Assembly: GCF_000426445.1 (NCBI RefSeq)
Contig: NZ_AUFJ01000011.1
Span: 124,001 to 188,000, forward strand
From: Brevibacterium album DSM 18261
GTDB taxonomy: Bacteria; Actinomycetota; Actinomycetes; Actinomycetales; Brevibacteriaceae
Length of the DNA: 64,000 bases
Direction: 5' to 3'
Shown here: one piece after another, positions 38,878 to 48,300 of the stretch
How positions within the stretch are numbered: position 1 is the stretch's first letter
Layout of the letters: every line of letters begins with the position of its first letter
Notes under the pieces: model-generated
The model's database searches: none
Told to the model about the DNA's origin: nothing
Seen by the model: only the letters and a program-made list of their open reading frames with translations
Position numbers and translations under genes: made by a program

Positions 38878-40073
38878 GCATTCCCACCACACCGCGAACG
38901 GCAGGACCGCTCGCCGGCACCGTCGTCGTCGACCTGTCCCGCGCGCTGGCCGGCCCGCACGCCGGGCAGATGCTCGGCGATCAGGGCGCGCGCGTCATCA
39001 AGGTCGAGACCCCGGGGTCCGGTGACGACTCCCGCAGCTGGGGACCTCCGTTCACGGGACCCGAGGACGCACCCGAGTCCACCTACTTCCTCTCCTGCAA
39101 CCGCAACAAGGAGTCCATCGCGCTCGACCTCAAGAGCGACGACGGCCGGGAGACGCTCACGGGCCTCATCCGGCGCGCGGACGTGCTCATCGAGAACTTC
39201 CGCTCCGGCGTCCTGGACCGGCTCGGCTTCTCCACGGCGACGCTCATGGAGCTCAACCCGCGCCTCATCGTCCTCTCGATCACCGGCTTCGGCCACGACG
39301 GGCCCGAGGCCGCCCGGGCCGGCTACGACCAGATCGCCCAGGGCGAGGGCGGGCTCATGTCGCTCACGGGCTCGGGGCCCGACGACATGCAGCGCGTGGG
39401 CGTGCCCATCGCGGACCTGCTCGCGGGCATCCACGGCGCCTACGGCGTGCTCGCCGCGCTGCTCGAGCGCGAGCGGACGGGCCGCGGCAAGATCGTGCGC
39501 ACCTCGCTCATCGCGGGCATGGTGGGCGTGCACGCCTTCCAGGGCACGCGCGCGACGGTCGCGGGCATGACGCCCGAGCCCGGCGGCAACCACCACGCGA
39601 CGCTCGCGCCCTACGGCCTGTTCTCCTGCCGGGACGGGGCGGTGCAGATCTCGGTGGGCAACGAGAAGATGTGGACCCGCTTCTGCGAGGCCTTCGGCCT
39701 CGATCCGGCCGAGCCCGGCTTCGAGACCAACGGCGCCCGGTTCGCCAACCGCGCACGCCTCATCGAGGTCATCGAGGGCGTCTTCGCGGACTACGACGGC
39801 GAGGAGCTGCTGCAGAAGCTCGACGCCGCGGGCATCCCCTCCGGCGTCGTGCGGACCCTGCCCGAGGTCTACCAGTGGGAGCAGGCGCTCTCCCAGGGGC
39901 TGAAGATCACCGCGGAGCACTCCTCGGCGGGCCCCATCGACCTGCCCGGCCCGCCGCTGCGCTTCTTCGACGCGGACGCCGAGGGGGAGACGGAGACGAC
40001 CGTCACCGAGCACCTCGCGCCCCCGCGCCTGTCCGAGCACGAATCCGTCATCCGCACCTGGCTGGAGGGCTGA
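38874..40073 (+). CDS. CaiB/BaiF type (class III) CoA transferase
   Basis: Class III CoA transferases move CoA between acyl groups through an Asp-bound mixed anhydride. The 399-residue product begins PLAGTVVVDLSRALAGPHAG, has the GADVIKVE-like ARVIKVETPG loop, and the catalytic Asp in RAGYDQIAQGEGGLMSLTG. It ends in a segment typical of the family (LPGPPLRFFDADAE). The GTG start has GGAGGAG about 5 nt upstream. It is enclosed in the his cluster and translated with a fused carboxyltransferase gene, but its acyl substrate is not evident from sequence. Confidence 0.9.
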   Translation: MSIPTTPRTAGPLAGTVVVDLSRALAGPHAGQMLGDQGARVIKVETPGSGDDSRSWGPPFTGPEDAPESTYFLSCNRNKESIALDLKSDDGRETLTGLIRRADVLIENFRSGVLDRLGFSTATLMELNPRLIVLSITGFGHDGPEAARAGYDQIAQGEGGLMSLTGSGPDDMQRVGVPIADLLAGIHGAYGVLAALLERERTGRGKIVRTSLIAGMVGVHAFQGTRATVAGMTPEPGGNHHATLAPYGLFSCRDGAVQISVGNEKMWTRFCEAFGLDPAEPGFETNGARFANRARLIEVIEGVFADYDGEELLQKLDAAGIPSGVVRTLPEVYQWEQALSQGLKITAEHSSAGPIDLPGPPLRFFDADAEGETETTVTEHLAPPRLSEHESVIRTWLEG

Positions 40074-40074
40074 G

Positions 40075-41577
40075 ATGGGCAAGCGCCTGTCCTCACGCGA
40101 GCTCATCGACATGGTCGTCGACCCCGGCAGCTTCGTGTCCTGGGACTCGGAACCCGTGGTCCCCGGCGCCGGGCTGAGCGAGGAGTACGCCGCGGAGCTC
40201 GCCGCCGCGCAGGAGAAGTCCGGCGTGGACGAGGCCGTCGTCACGGGCGAGGGGCTCATCCACGGGCGCCGCGTGTGCGTCGTCGCCTGTGAGTTCCGGT
40301 TCCTCGCCGGCTCGATCGGCGTCGCCGCCGCCCAGCGGCTCGTCGAGGCCATCGAGCGCGCCACGATGGAGGGGCTGCCCGTGCTCGCCGGGCCGGCCTC
40401 GGGCGGCACGCGCATGCAGGAGGGGACCGTCGCGTTCCTCTCGATGGTGAAGATCACCGCCGCCGTGACCGCGCACAAGCGCGCCGGCCTGCCCTTCCTC
40501 GTCTATCTGCGGCACCCCACGACGGGCGGGGTCTTCGCCTCGTGGGGCTCGCTGGGCCATGTGACGGTCGCGGAGCCCGACGCGCTCATCGGCTTCCTCG
40601 GCCCGCGCGTGTTCGAGCAGCTCTACGGCACGGAGTTCCCCGCCGGCGTGCAGTCGGGCGAGAACCTCCAGCGCCGCGGCCTCATCGACGCCGTGCTGCC
40701 GCCGGAGCGCCTGCACGAGACCGTCGCCCGCGTGCTCGCGGTGCTCCTGGGCGCGCGCGAGCTGCCCCCGGCGGTGCCGGACCCGGACTCGCGCCCGGCC
40801 GCACCGGACACCCGGCCGGCCTGGGACGTCATCACCGCCTCCCGGCGCGCCGAGCGCCCCGGCGTCCGCGATCTGCTCCGGCACGGGGCCACCCACGTCC
40901 TCCCGCTGCGGGGCACGGGCGAGGGGGAGAAGGACCCGGGTCTGCTGCTCGCGCTCGCGCGGTTCGGCTCCGCACCCTGCGTCGTCCTCGGCCAGGACCG
41001 CTTCCGCCAGGACCGCCGCGAGCCGATGGGGCCGGCGGCCCTCCGCGAGGCCCGCCGCGGCATGCGGCTCTCGGCCGAGCTGGGAATCCCGCTGGTGACG
41101 ATCATCGACACGCCGGGGGCGGCGCTGTCGAAGGAGGCGGAGGAGGGCGGCATGGCCGGTGAGATCGCTCGCAGCCTCGCCGATCTCATCAACCTCTCCT
41201 CGCCGAGCGTCTCGGTGATCATGGGGGAGGGCTCGGGCGGGGGCGCGCTCGCGCTCGTCCCTGCCGACCGCGTGCTCTCGGCGCAGAACGGCTGGCTCTC
41301 GCCGCTGCCGCCGGAGGGCGCATCCGCGATCGTCCACCGGGACACCGAGCACGCCGCGGAGATGGCTCAGCAGCAGCAGGTGCAGGCCGCGGCCCTCGAG
41401 CGCAGCGGCGTGATCGACCGCATCGTCGCCGAACCCGTCGACGCCTCGGACGATCCCCGCGGCTTCGTCGCCCGCCTCTCCGAGACGCTCGAGTACGAGC
41501 TCATCACGCTCATGCGCACCCCGGCCTACCTGCGCCAGGACACCCGCATCGCGAAGTACCGGGGGCTGGGCCTGTGA
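40075..41577 (+). CDS. Acyl-CoA carboxyltransferase, fused beta-alpha (AccD-AccA type)
   Basis: This 500-residue product joins an AccD-like N half ([33 protein letters not shown]) to an AccA-like C half ([27 protein letters not shown]-like [36 protein letters not shown]). Carboxyltransferases transfer CO2 from biotin to an acyl-CoA. It lacks the AccD zinc ribbon. No biotin carboxylase or carrier gene is nearby, so it must borrow these from elsewhere or work differently. It begins 1 nt after the CoA transferase and overlaps hisF by 4 nt. The acyl-CoA specificity is unknown. Confidence 0.88.
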   Translation: MGKRLSSRELIDMVVDPGSFVSWDSEPVVPGAGLSEEYAAELAAAQEKSGVDEAVVTGEGLIHGRRVCVVACEFRFLAGSIGVAAAQRLVEAIERATMEGLPVLAGPASGGTRMQEGTVAFLSMVKITAAVTAHKRAGLPFLVYLRHPTTGGVFASWGSLGHVTVAEPDALIGFLGPRVFEQLYGTEFPAGVQSGENLQRRGLIDAVLPPERLHETVARVLAVLLGARELPPAVPDPDSRPAAPDTRPAWDVITASRRAERPGVRDLLRHGATHVLPLRGTGEGEKDPGLLLALARFGSAPCVVLGQDRFRQDRREPMGPAALREARRGMRLSAELGIPLVTIIDTPGAALSKEAEEGGMAGEIARSLADLINLSSPSVSVIMGEGSGGGALALVPADRVLSAQNGWLSPLPPEGASAIVHRDTEHAAEMAQQQQVQAAALERSGVIDRIVAEPVDASDDPRGFVARLSETLEYELITLMRTPAYLRQDTRIAKYRGLGL

Positions 41578-42344
41578 CTGCCGTCCGCGTCATCCCCTGC
41601 CTCGACGTGGACTCGGGCCGCGTCGTCAAGGGCGTGAACTTCACGGATCTGCGCGATGCCGGCGATCCGGTCGAGCTCGCGCGCAGCTACGGCGCGGCCG
41701 GAGCCGATGAGCTCACGTTCCTCGACGTCACCGCGACGACGGGGGACCGGGAGACGACGTACGAGATGGTCACCCGCTGCGCCGAGCAGATCTTCATCCC
41801 GCTCACGGTGGGCGGGGGCGTGCGCACCGTCGCCGATGTCGACCGGCTGCTGAAGTCCGGCGCGGACAAGGTGGGCGTGAACTCGGCGGCGGTCGCCCGC
41901 CCCGAGCTGCTCGCGGAGATCGCACAGCGGTTCGGCAACCAGGTGCTCGTGCTCTCGGTGGACGCCCGCAGGGTGCCTGCAGGGGAGCCGGGGACCGCCT
42001 CGGGCTTCGAGGTGACGACGCACGGCGGCCGGCGGGGCACGGGCGTCTGCGCCGTCGAATGGGCCGCGCGCGCGGCCGCGCTCGGGGCGGGGGAGATCCT
42101 GCTCAACAGCATCGACGCCGACGGCACGAAGGCCGGCTTCGACCTCGAGATGCTCGCGGCGGTCCGGGCGGAGGTCTCGGTGCCGCTCATCGCCTCCGGC
42201 GGGGCGGGAGCGCCCGCGCACTTCCCGCCCGCGGTCGAGGCCGGGGCCGATGCCGTGCTCGCGGCGAGCATCCTCCACTTCCAGGAGACGACGATCGGCG
42301 AGATCAAGGGGGCGCTGTCCGATGCCGGACACGAGGTTCGCTGA
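41574..42344 (+). CDS. hisF: Imidazole glycerol phosphate synthase cyclase subunit
   Basis: HisF cyclises PRFAR with ammonia supplied by HisH. The 256-residue TIM barrel has catalytic Asp11 in [16 protein letters not shown], the second catalytic Asp in VLSVDARR, and phosphate sites GGGVRT and ASGGAG. The usual partners hisH and hisA are not in this window. The GTG start overlaps the carboxyltransferase stop. hisI overlaps its end by 23 nt. Confidence 0.96.
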   Translation: MTAVRVIPCLDVDSGRVVKGVNFTDLRDAGDPVELARSYGAAGADELTFLDVTATTGDRETTYEMVTRCAEQIFIPLTVGGGVRTVADVDRLLKSGADKVGVNSAAVARPELLAEIAQRFGNQVLVLSVDARRVPAGEPGTASGFEVTTHGGRRGTGVCAVEWAARAAALGAGEILLNSIDADGTKAGFDLEMLAAVRAEVSVPLIASGGAGAPAHFPPAVEAGADAVLAASILHFQETTIGEIKGALSDAGHEVR

Positions 42345-42672
42345 GCTCACGTTCGACGAGCGGGGGCTCATCCCCGTCGTCGTGCAGGAGGCCGGGACCC
42401 GCGACGTGCTCATGCTCGCCTGGGCCGATGCCGAGGCGCTCGCACGCACACTGGACACGGGCCGGGCCACCTACTGGTCGCGGTCGCGGCAGGAGATCTG
42501 GGTGAAGGGCGAGACCTCGGGCAACACCCAGCGCGTCGTCGCGGTGCACCGCGACTGCGACGGCGACACCCTCCTCTACGAGGTGGAGCAGTCCGGACCC
42601 GCCTGCCATACGGGGACCGCGACGTGCTTCACCGGAAGGGAGATCAGTGGATCTCACACCGACGCTGCCTGA
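42322..42672 (+). CDS. hisI: Phosphoribosyl-AMP cyclohydrolase
   Basis: HisI opens the adenine ring of phosphoribosyl-AMP with zinc. The 116-residue monofunctional product has the [17 protein letters not shown] block, the metal-site [13 protein letters not shown] and the cysteines of [12 protein letters not shown]. It overlaps hisF by 23 nt and trpE by 26 nt, giving unusually tight packing between the histidine and tryptophan genes. Confidence 0.95.
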   Translation: MPDTRFAELTFDERGLIPVVVQEAGTRDVLMLAWADAEALARTLDTGRATYWSRSRQEIWVKGETSGNTQRVVAVHRDCDGDTLLYEVEQSGPACHTGTATCFTGREISGSHTDAA

Positions 42673-44179
42673 GTTCCGGCGGATCGGGGCGCACCGCCGC
42701 CTCGTACCCGTGCACACGACCGTGCTCGCGGACGCGGAGACGCCGCTGAGCCTGTACCGCAGGCTCGCCGAGGGGCGGGCCGGCGGCTTCCTCCTCGAAT
42801 CGGCCGAACAGGGGGCCTGGAGCCGCTACTCCTTCGTGGGCCGCCACCCCGTCGCGACGCTTACGGAGTCCGGCGGCGAGGCCGTCTGGTTCGGGACGCC
42901 CCCGGCGGGGCTGCCCGCGGGCGGGGACCCGCACACCGTCCTCAGCGCCGCGCTCGAACTGCTGCGCACGGAGCGGACGGCGGACGACCTCCCGCCCATG
43001 GTCTCCTCCTTCGTGGGCTATCTGGGCTGGGACTCCGTCCGCCGCTTCGAGGACCTCGGTCCGGGACCGGAGGCGGAGCACCCGGTGCCCGAGCTGTCGA
43101 TGTCGATCCCCGGCGACGTCGCGATCTACGACCACTACACCTCGCGGCTCACGCTCGTCGCCAACGCCGTCAACATCGACGGTGAGGACTCGGGCATCGA
43201 CGCCGCCTATGCCCGGGCCGAGGAGCGGATCGCCGGGATGCTCGCCGAGCTCGCCGCCCCGCTGCCGTCCTCGGTGGCCGTGCACGGGCTCCCGGAGCCC
43301 GAGGTCCTCTCGCGCACCCGGCCGGAGGACTACCTCGCCTCGGTCGCCGAGGCCAAGCGCGAGATCGTCGACGGCGAGATCTTCCAGGTGGTGCTGGGAC
43401 AGCGGTTCGACTCCGCGGTCGAGGCCACCGCCGCGGACGTCTACCGGATGCTGCGGACGACGAACCCGAGCCCGTACATGTACCTCCTCGACGTGCCGGT
43501 GCCCGAGGGCAGCCCGCTCACGATCGTGGGCTCCTCGCCCGAGGCGCTCGTGACGGTGACCGACGGCCGGGTGACGACGAACCCCATCGCCGGCTCGCGC
43601 CCGCGCGGGCACACGGCTGCTGAGGACAGGGCGCTCGCCGCCGATCTCCTCGCCGACGAGAAGGAGCGGGCCGAGCACCTCATGCTCGTGGACCTCGCGC
43701 GCAACGACCTCGCGAAGATCAGCGTGCCGGGGACCGTGGACGTCGTCCAGTTCATGGAGATCGAGCGCTACAGCCACATCATGCACATCGTCTCGACGGT
43801 CTCGGGCGAGCTCGCCGACGGCGTGGACGGGATCGGGGTGCTGCGGGCCACGTTCCCCGCGGGCACCCTCTCCGGCGCCCCGAAGCCCCGCGCGCTCGAG
43901 ATCATCGACCGGCTCGAGCCCACCGCGCGCGGCGTGTACGGGGGAGTCGTCGGCTACCTCTCGTTCACGGGCGATCTGGACGCGGCGATCGCGATCCGCA
44001 CCGGCATCATCCGCGACGGTCTGCTCACGGTGTCCGCGGGCGCCGGGATCGTCGCGGACTCTGACCCGGAGACCGAGCTCGCGGAATGCCGGACCAAAGC
44101 GACCGCGGTCCTGCGCGCGGCGGCCGCCGCGGGAACGCTGCGCCCGGCGGGCCCGGACCGCACGGAGGGGCAGTCATGA
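42647..44179 (+). CDS. trpE: Anthranilate synthase component I
   Basis: TrpE converts chorismate to anthranilate. The 510-residue product has the Trp feedback-site motif LLES at residues 49-52, and the chorismate-binding domain with [36 protein letters not shown] and GTLSGAPK. Its GTG is preceded by GGAAGGGAG and overlaps hisI by 26 nt, so no attenuator precedes it. trpG and trpD are not in the window. Confidence 0.96.
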   Translation: MDLTPTLPEFRRIGAHRRLVPVHTTVLADAETPLSLYRRLAEGRAGGFLLESAEQGAWSRYSFVGRHPVATLTESGGEAVWFGTPPAGLPAGGDPHTVLSAALELLRTERTADDLPPMVSSFVGYLGWDSVRRFEDLGPGPEAEHPVPELSMSIPGDVAIYDHYTSRLTLVANAVNIDGEDSGIDAAYARAEERIAGMLAELAAPLPSSVAVHGLPEPEVLSRTRPEDYLASVAEAKREIVDGEIFQVVLGQRFDSAVEATAADVYRMLRTTNPSPYMYLLDVPVPEGSPLTIVGSSPEALVTVTDGRVTTNPIAGSRPRGHTAAEDRALAADLLADEKERAEHLMLVDLARNDLAKISVPGTVDVVQFMEIERYSHIMHIVSTVSGELADGVDGIGVLRATFPAGTLSGAPKPRALEIIDRLEPTARGVYGGVVGYLSFTGDLDAAIAIRTGIIRDGLLTVSAGAGIVADSDPETELAECRTKATAVLRAAAAAGTLRPAGPDRTEGQS

Positions 44180-44682
44180 GCCGGGTGCTGACGAAGGGGC
44201 GGACGCTGCTGGCTTTGCTCGTCCTCGCCGGCGCGCTGTGGTACCTGTCGGGGCTGCCGTGGACGTCCCCGGGCGCGACGGCGCCCACCCCCGTGCCGGG
44301 CGTCGCCGAGGTGACCGGCCCGGACGAGACCGTCGGCTCGCCGCTGCTCACCGCGGCAGCCGCCGTGCTCGCCGTCTCGGCCCTCCTGCTCGCGATGCTG
44401 GGCAGGGCGGGCCGGTACGTCGTGTTCGGCCTCGTGGGCCTCATCGGGGCAGGCTGCGCGGGGGTGGCGCTCGCGGCGGCGGGCTCGGCACCCGCTGCGA
44501 GCGTGTGGCCGACCGCGGCCGCAGGCGTGCTCGTGCTCGCCCTGGCCGTGTGCGCGGGCGCGGCCAGCCGGCACTGGAAGGCCTCGGCGCGGTACGAGCG
44601 CGCGCGGACGGCTCCGGCCGATCCCGAGGACGACCCGACCGCTGCCTGGGACGCGCTGTCCAGGGGCGAGGACCCGAGCTGA
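44176..44682 (+). CDS. Trp biosynthesis-associated membrane protein (trp_oprn_chp family)
   Basis: This 168-residue membrane protein has about four hydrophobic segments and the family ending DPTAAWDALSRGEDPS. The same gene follows trpE in mycobacteria and many other actinobacteria; its role is unknown. It overlaps trpE by 4 nt. Possibilities such as a membrane anchor for pathway enzymes or a transporter are speculation. Confidence 0.85.
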   Translation: MSRVLTKGRTLLALLVLAGALWYLSGLPWTSPGATAPTPVPGVAEVTGPDETVGSPLLTAAAAVLAVSALLLAMLGRAGRYVVFGLVGLIGAGCAGVALAAAGSAPAASVWPTAAAGVLVLALAVCAGAASRHWKASARYERARTAPADPEDDPTAAWDALSRGEDPS

Positions 44683-44707
44683 ACGCACCCTGGGACCGTG
44701 AGACAAT
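44679..44707 (+). promoter_or_regulatory. Possible internal promoter before the HGxxPAAW gene
   Basis: CTGAAC (44679-44684) and GACAAT (44702-44707) are separated by 17 bp in one of the larger gaps of the cluster. The match is modest. Confidence 0.35.
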
Positions 44708-44747
44708 GATCGCGAGACCCATCCGCTGACCTCAGATGAGGAGAGAC

Positions 44748-45008
44748 ATGTCCCCCACCGTCCGCAACGGAGCCCACGACCTCGACCCGTCGTCGATCGA
44801 CTACGAGGCCATCAAGGATCCCGGCCACGGCAACACGCCCGCGGCCTGGACCGGGGTCTTCGTCATGCTCATCGGCATCGCGATCGCGACCTACGGCAAC
44901 ATCGTCGCGAGCATGCCGGTGTTCTGGGCCGGCGGCGCGGTGGCCGTGATCGGACTCGCCGCCGGGATCGCGATGCGCTTCGCAGGCAAGGGCAAGCCGC
45001 GCAGGTGA
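44748..45008 (+). CDS. HGxxPAAW family small membrane protein
   Basis: This 86-residue protein has the family-naming motif HGNTPAAW followed by two transmembrane segments (TGVFVMLIGIAIATYGNIVA and VFWAGGAVAVIGLAAGIAM). It is a standard member of the actinobacterial trp cluster, between the trpE-associated membrane protein and trpC. The function is unknown. ATG 44748 follows GAGGAGAG; ATG 44736 in frame lies before that site and is less likely. The stop overlaps the trpC GTG. Confidence 0.86.
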   Translation: MSPTVRNGAHDLDPSSIDYEAIKDPGHGNTPAAWTGVFVMLIGIAIATYGNIVASMPVFWAGGAVAVIGLAAGIAMRFAGKGKPRR

Positions 45009-45811
45009 CCGTCCTCGACTCGATCATCGCCGGCGTGGCCGAGGATCTCGAGGAGCGCAGGCGCGAGGTCCCGCTCGCCGAGATCCGCGCCCGGGCCGCA
45101 GCGGCGCCGGGCGCGCGCCCGTTCCCGGCCGAGGCCGGCTTCGGCCTCATCTGCGAGGTGAAGCGGCGGTCGCCGTCCAAGGGCGCACTCGCGGACATCC
45201 CCGATCCCGCCGCGCTGGCCGCGGCCTATGCCCGCGGGGGAGCGGCGGCCATCAGCGTGCTCACCGAGCGTCGCCGCTTCGACGGCACGCTCGCGGATCT
45301 CGACGCCGTCCGCGCAGCCGTGGACGTGCCGGTCCTGCGCAAGGACTTCATGGTAGACGAGTACCAGTTCCACGAGGCCCGCGCGCACGGGGCGGACATC
45401 GTCCTGCTCATCGTCGCCGCCCTCACCGACGCGCAGCTGAGCGAGTTCCTCGAACTCAGCCGCGCGCTCGGCATGGCGGCCCTCGTCGAGGCGCACACCG
45501 CCGAGGAGCTCGCCCGCGCGTCAGCCGCCGGCGCCTCGCTCGTGGGCGTGAACACCCGCAATCTCAAGGACCTCAGCGTCGATCCGGCGCGGTTCGGCCC
45601 CCTGGCCGCGCACGCTCCCGCGGGCGCCTGCCTCGTGGCCGAGTCCGGCGTGAGCGATGCGGAATCCGTGGCCGCCTACGCCGCCGCGGGCGCCCGCCTC
45701 GTCCTCGTGGGCGAGGCCCTCGTCACGGGAGGCGAGCCCGAGGCCGCCGTGGCCCGGTTCACCGCCGCCGGCGCTGGGGCGCTCACCTCCTCCCCGTCCA
45801 CCCAGGAGTGA
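45005..45811 (+). CDS. trpC: Indole-3-glycerol phosphate synthase
   Basis: TrpC closes the indole ring. The 268-residue TIM barrel begins with [17 protein letters not shown] and contains the catalytic Lys/Glu in [12 protein letters not shown], the [10 protein letters not shown] loop and the [10 protein letters not shown] motif, with AESGVSD near the end. It overlaps the HGxxPAAW gene by 4 nt. trpB follows after 7 nt. Confidence 0.96.
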   Translation: MTVLDSIIAGVAEDLEERRREVPLAEIRARAAAAPGARPFPAEAGFGLICEVKRRSPSKGALADIPDPAALAAAYARGGAAAISVLTERRRFDGTLADLDAVRAAVDVPVLRKDFMVDEYQFHEARAHGADIVLLIVAALTDAQLSEFLELSRALGMAALVEAHTAEELARASAAGASLVGVNTRNLKDLSVDPARFGPLAAHAPAGACLVAESGVSDAESVAAYAAAGARLVLVGEALVTGGEPEAAVARFTAAGAGALTSSPSTQE

Positions 45812-45818
45812 TCCGCGC

Positions 45819-47069
45819 ATGACCGATACGCGCACACCAGACCAGTTCTCCGCCCCGGATTCGCCGCTGCCGCAGGGGCCGCGCTTCGGCGAGTTCGGCG
45901 GCCGCTTCATCCCCGAGGCCCTGCTGCCGGCCTGCGAGGAGATCGAGGAGGCCTTCGCGAAGGCCGTCCTGGACGAGGAGTTCCGCACCGAGTACCAGCG
46001 CCTGCTGGCCGAGTTCGTGGGCCGCCCCAGCCTGCTGAGCGAGGCCCCGCGCTTCTCCGCGCACGCGGGCGGGGCGCGCATCCTCCTCAAGCGCGAGGAC
46101 CTCAACCACACCGGGGCGCACAAGATCAACAACGCGCTCGGCCAGGCGCTGCTCGCCCAGCGGATGGGCAAGAAGCGCCTCATCGCGGAGACCGGCGCGG
46201 GCCAGCACGGCGTCGCGACCGCGACCGCGGCGGCCCTCCTGGGGATGGAGTGCCGGATCTACATGGGCGCCGTCGACGTCGAGCGGCAGGCCCTCAACGT
46301 CGCCCGCATGCGGCTGCTCGGCGCGGAGGTGACCTCGGTCGAGGCCGGCACCGCGACGCTCAAGGACGCGATCAACGAGACCTTCCGCGACTGGGTGGCC
46401 TCGGTGGACTCCACGCACTACGTGTTCGGCACCGTGGCAGGGCCGCACCCGTTCCCGCTGCTCGTCCGCGAGTTCCAGCGCATCATCGGCCTCGAGGCGC
46501 GCGCGCAGGTCCAGGAGCTCACGGGCGCCCTGCCGGAGGCCGTCGTGGCCTGCGTGGGCGGAGGCTCGAACGCGATCGGCGCCTTCCACGCCTTCATCGA
46601 GGACGAGTCCGTGCGCCTCGTGGGCTGCGAGGCCGCGGGCGACGGCATCGACACCCCCCGCCATGCCGCGACCCTGACGAAGGGGACCGTGGGCGTCCTC
46701 CACGGCGCGCGGTCCTATCAGCTGCAGGACTCGGACGGGCAGACGCTGGAGAGCCATTCGATCTCCGCCGGCCTCGACTACTCCGGGGTCGGTCCCGAGC
46801 ACGCGTGGCTGCACGCGACGGGGCGGGCGGAGTACCGGCCGGTCACGGACGCCGAGGCGATGGACGCCTTCGCGCTCCTGTGCCGCACCGAGGGGATCAT
46901 CCCCGCCATCGAGAGCTCGCACGCGCTCGCGGGGGCGCTGATGCTGGGCCGCGAGCTGGGTCCCGGTGCGACGATCCTCGTGTGCCTGTCCGGGCGCGGA
47001 GACAAGGACGTGACGACGGCCGGACGCTGGTTCGGCTATCTCGACGGAGAAGGAGAGCTTCCGGGATGA
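45819..47069 (+). CDS. trpB: Tryptophan synthase beta chain
   Basis: TrpB condenses indole with serine using PLP. The 416-residue product has [19 protein letters not shown] Lys102 in [19 protein letters not shown], the phosphate-binding GGGSNAIG loop, and the late CLSGRGDKD motif. The ribosome binding site AGGAGTG is 8 nt upstream. Its end overlaps trpA by 4 nt, as is usual for the coupled pair. Confidence 0.97.
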   Translation: MTDTRTPDQFSAPDSPLPQGPRFGEFGGRFIPEALLPACEEIEEAFAKAVLDEEFRTEYQRLLAEFVGRPSLLSEAPRFSAHAGGARILLKREDLNHTGAHKINNALGQALLAQRMGKKRLIAETGAGQHGVATATAAALLGMECRIYMGAVDVERQALNVARMRLLGAEVTSVEAGTATLKDAINETFRDWVASVDSTHYVFGTVAGPHPFPLLVREFQRIIGLEARAQVQELTGALPEAVVACVGGGSNAIGAFHAFIEDESVRLVGCEAAGDGIDTPRHAATLTKGTVGVLHGARSYQLQDSDGQTLESHSISAGLDYSGVGPEHAWLHATGRAEYRPVTDAEAMDAFALLCRTEGIIPAIESSHALAGALMLGRELGPGATILVCLSGRGDKDVTTAGRWFGYLDGEGELPG

Positions 47070-47845
47070 CGACGGCAGACGTGCTCGCCCAGGCGCGGGC
47101 GGAGGGCCGTGCGGCCCTCATCGGCTACCTCCCGGTGGGTGCGCCCACCCTGACCGCCTCGCTCGACGGCGTCCGCGCTCTCGTCGCCGGCGGCGCCGAC
47201 ATCGTCGAGGTCGGCCTGCCGTACACCGACCCGGGCATGGACGGCCCCGTCATCGAGGCGGCGGCGGTGGCCGCGCTCGCGAACGGCACGCGGGTGCGCG
47301 ACGGCTTCGCCGCCGTCGAGGCCGCGGCCGAGGCCGGTGCGGTCCCGGTCGTCATGAGCTACTGGAACCTCATCCTCCAGTACGGCGTCGACGCCTATGC
47401 GCGGGATCTCGCGGCGGCCGGGGGCGCGGGCATCATCACGCCCGATCTCGTGCCCGATGAGGCCGAGGACTGGTTCGCGGCCTCGGGCGCGCATGGCCTC
47501 GACCGCATCTTCCTCGTCGCGCCCTCGTCGACGGAGGAGCGGCTGGCCCGGGTGGCGGCCGCCTCGCGCGGCTTCGTGTACGCGGCCTCGACGATGGGCG
47601 TGACGGGCACGCGCGGGCAGGTCGGCGCCCACGCCGCCGATCTCGTCGCCCGCACGCGCGCCGCGGGAGCGGAGCACGTGTGCGTGGGCCTGGGCGTCTC
47701 CACCCGCGCGCAGGCCGCCGAGGTGGCCGGCTATGCCGACGGCGTCATCGTGGGCTCGGCCTTCGTCCGCGCGCTGCAGGAGGAGGGGCCGGCGGCCGTC
47801 GCCCGGCTCGCGGAGGAGTTCGGGGAGGGTGTGCGCGATCGCTGA
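47066..47845 (+). CDS. trpA: Tryptophan synthase alpha chain
   Basis: TrpA cleaves indole-3-glycerol phosphate and channels indole to TrpB. The 259-residue product has catalytic Glu48 in [12 protein letters not shown] and Asp59 in the MDGPVIE stretch, with YWNLILQYG, the flexible loop [12 protein letters not shown], and the phosphate site VGSAFV. In relatives lgt commonly follows; here a small membrane protein gene overlaps the last 17 nt. Confidence 0.96.
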   Translation: MTTADVLAQARAEGRAALIGYLPVGAPTLTASLDGVRALVAGGADIVEVGLPYTDPGMDGPVIEAAAVAALANGTRVRDGFAAVEAAAEAGAVPVVMSYWNLILQYGVDAYARDLAAAGGAGIITPDLVPDEAEDWFAASGAHGLDRIFLVAPSSTEERLARVAAASRGFVYAASTMGVTGTRGQVGAHAADLVARTRAAGAEHVCVGLGVSTRAQAAEVAGYADGVIVGSAFVRALQEEGPAAVARLAEEFGEGVRDR

Positions 47846-48113
47846 GGCCGCCCTCCTCGCACTGCTCGCCTGCCTGCTCTGCCTCGCGGCGGGCGCCGCT
47901 GTCCTCTTCGCGCTCCTCGTCCGCAGGCGCCGCAGGCGCGCGGCCGAGGAGCGGGAGGCCGCCATCGCCTCGGCAGGGCAGGAACCGCGCCCGTCCGGGG
48001 AGCGCAGCTTCGGGTTCTTCGGGGCGATGACCTCGACGATCTCGATCGTGCCCCAGCTCGACGGCCGGCCGCGGCGTCCCACGGTGCGCCGGCAGGAGGG
48101 CGAACGGGACTGA
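47829..48113 (+). CDS. Small single-pass membrane protein after trpA
   Basis: This 94-residue product has one N-terminal transmembrane segment ([20 protein letters not shown] region) followed by an Arg-rich stop-transfer run, then a short polar tail with GFFGAMTSTISIVPQLDGR. I do not recognise the family. GTG 47829 lies 9 nt after GGAGGAG and overlaps trpA by 17 nt. The hydrophobic-then-basic pattern and the coupling argue for a real gene. It occupies the place where lgt is often found. Confidence 0.55.
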   Translation: MCAIAEAALLALLACLLCLAAGAAVLFALLVRRRRRRAAEEREAAIASAGQEPRPSGERSFGFFGAMTSTISIVPQLDGRPRRPTVRRQEGERD

Positions 48114-48146
48114 GTCCCAGCCTGTGATCGGATCGTGAGATGGCTG

Positions 48147-48175
48147 CTGACTGCGAGGGCCTCCGGGTGTAAAGT
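48147..48175 (+). promoter_or_regulatory. gltBD promoter
   Basis: CTGACT (48147-48152) and TAAAGT (48170-48175) have the ideal 17-bp spacing. This is the most complete -35/-10 pair in the window. RNA would start near 48182 and carry a leader of about 115 nt. Confidence 0.65.
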
Positions 48176-48192
48176 TCTCTTCTCAGGAGCGC

Positions 48193-48300
48193 ATGGGTGA
48201 CTGCCGTCACAGGACGACGGCCCTCGCTCCCGCGCAGCACCGACAGCGCCGTTGGCTGTGGACTCATGTCCGACGACCAGGAAGGGCGGTGCTCCGATGA
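48193..48300 (+). CDS. Possible upstream leader ORF coupled to gltB
   Basis: An ATG at 48193, three bases after AGGAG, opens a 35-codon frame that ends in TGA at 48298-48300, sharing ATGA with the gltB start. The peptide is rich in Arg and His, with two Trp codons (WLWTH). The ribosome binding site spacing is short, and GC-rich DNA often has open frames by chance, so this is only a candidate. The position, between a good promoter and the gltB start, would allow translational coupling or attenuation. Confidence 0.35.
   Translation: MGDCRHRTTALAPAQHRQRRWLWTHVRRPGRAVLR

Noticed and set aside
42560..42650. trp attenuator before trpE
   Set aside because: The region is coding sequence of hisI, which overlaps trpE. 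No Trp-rich leader peptide or terminator pair is visible.
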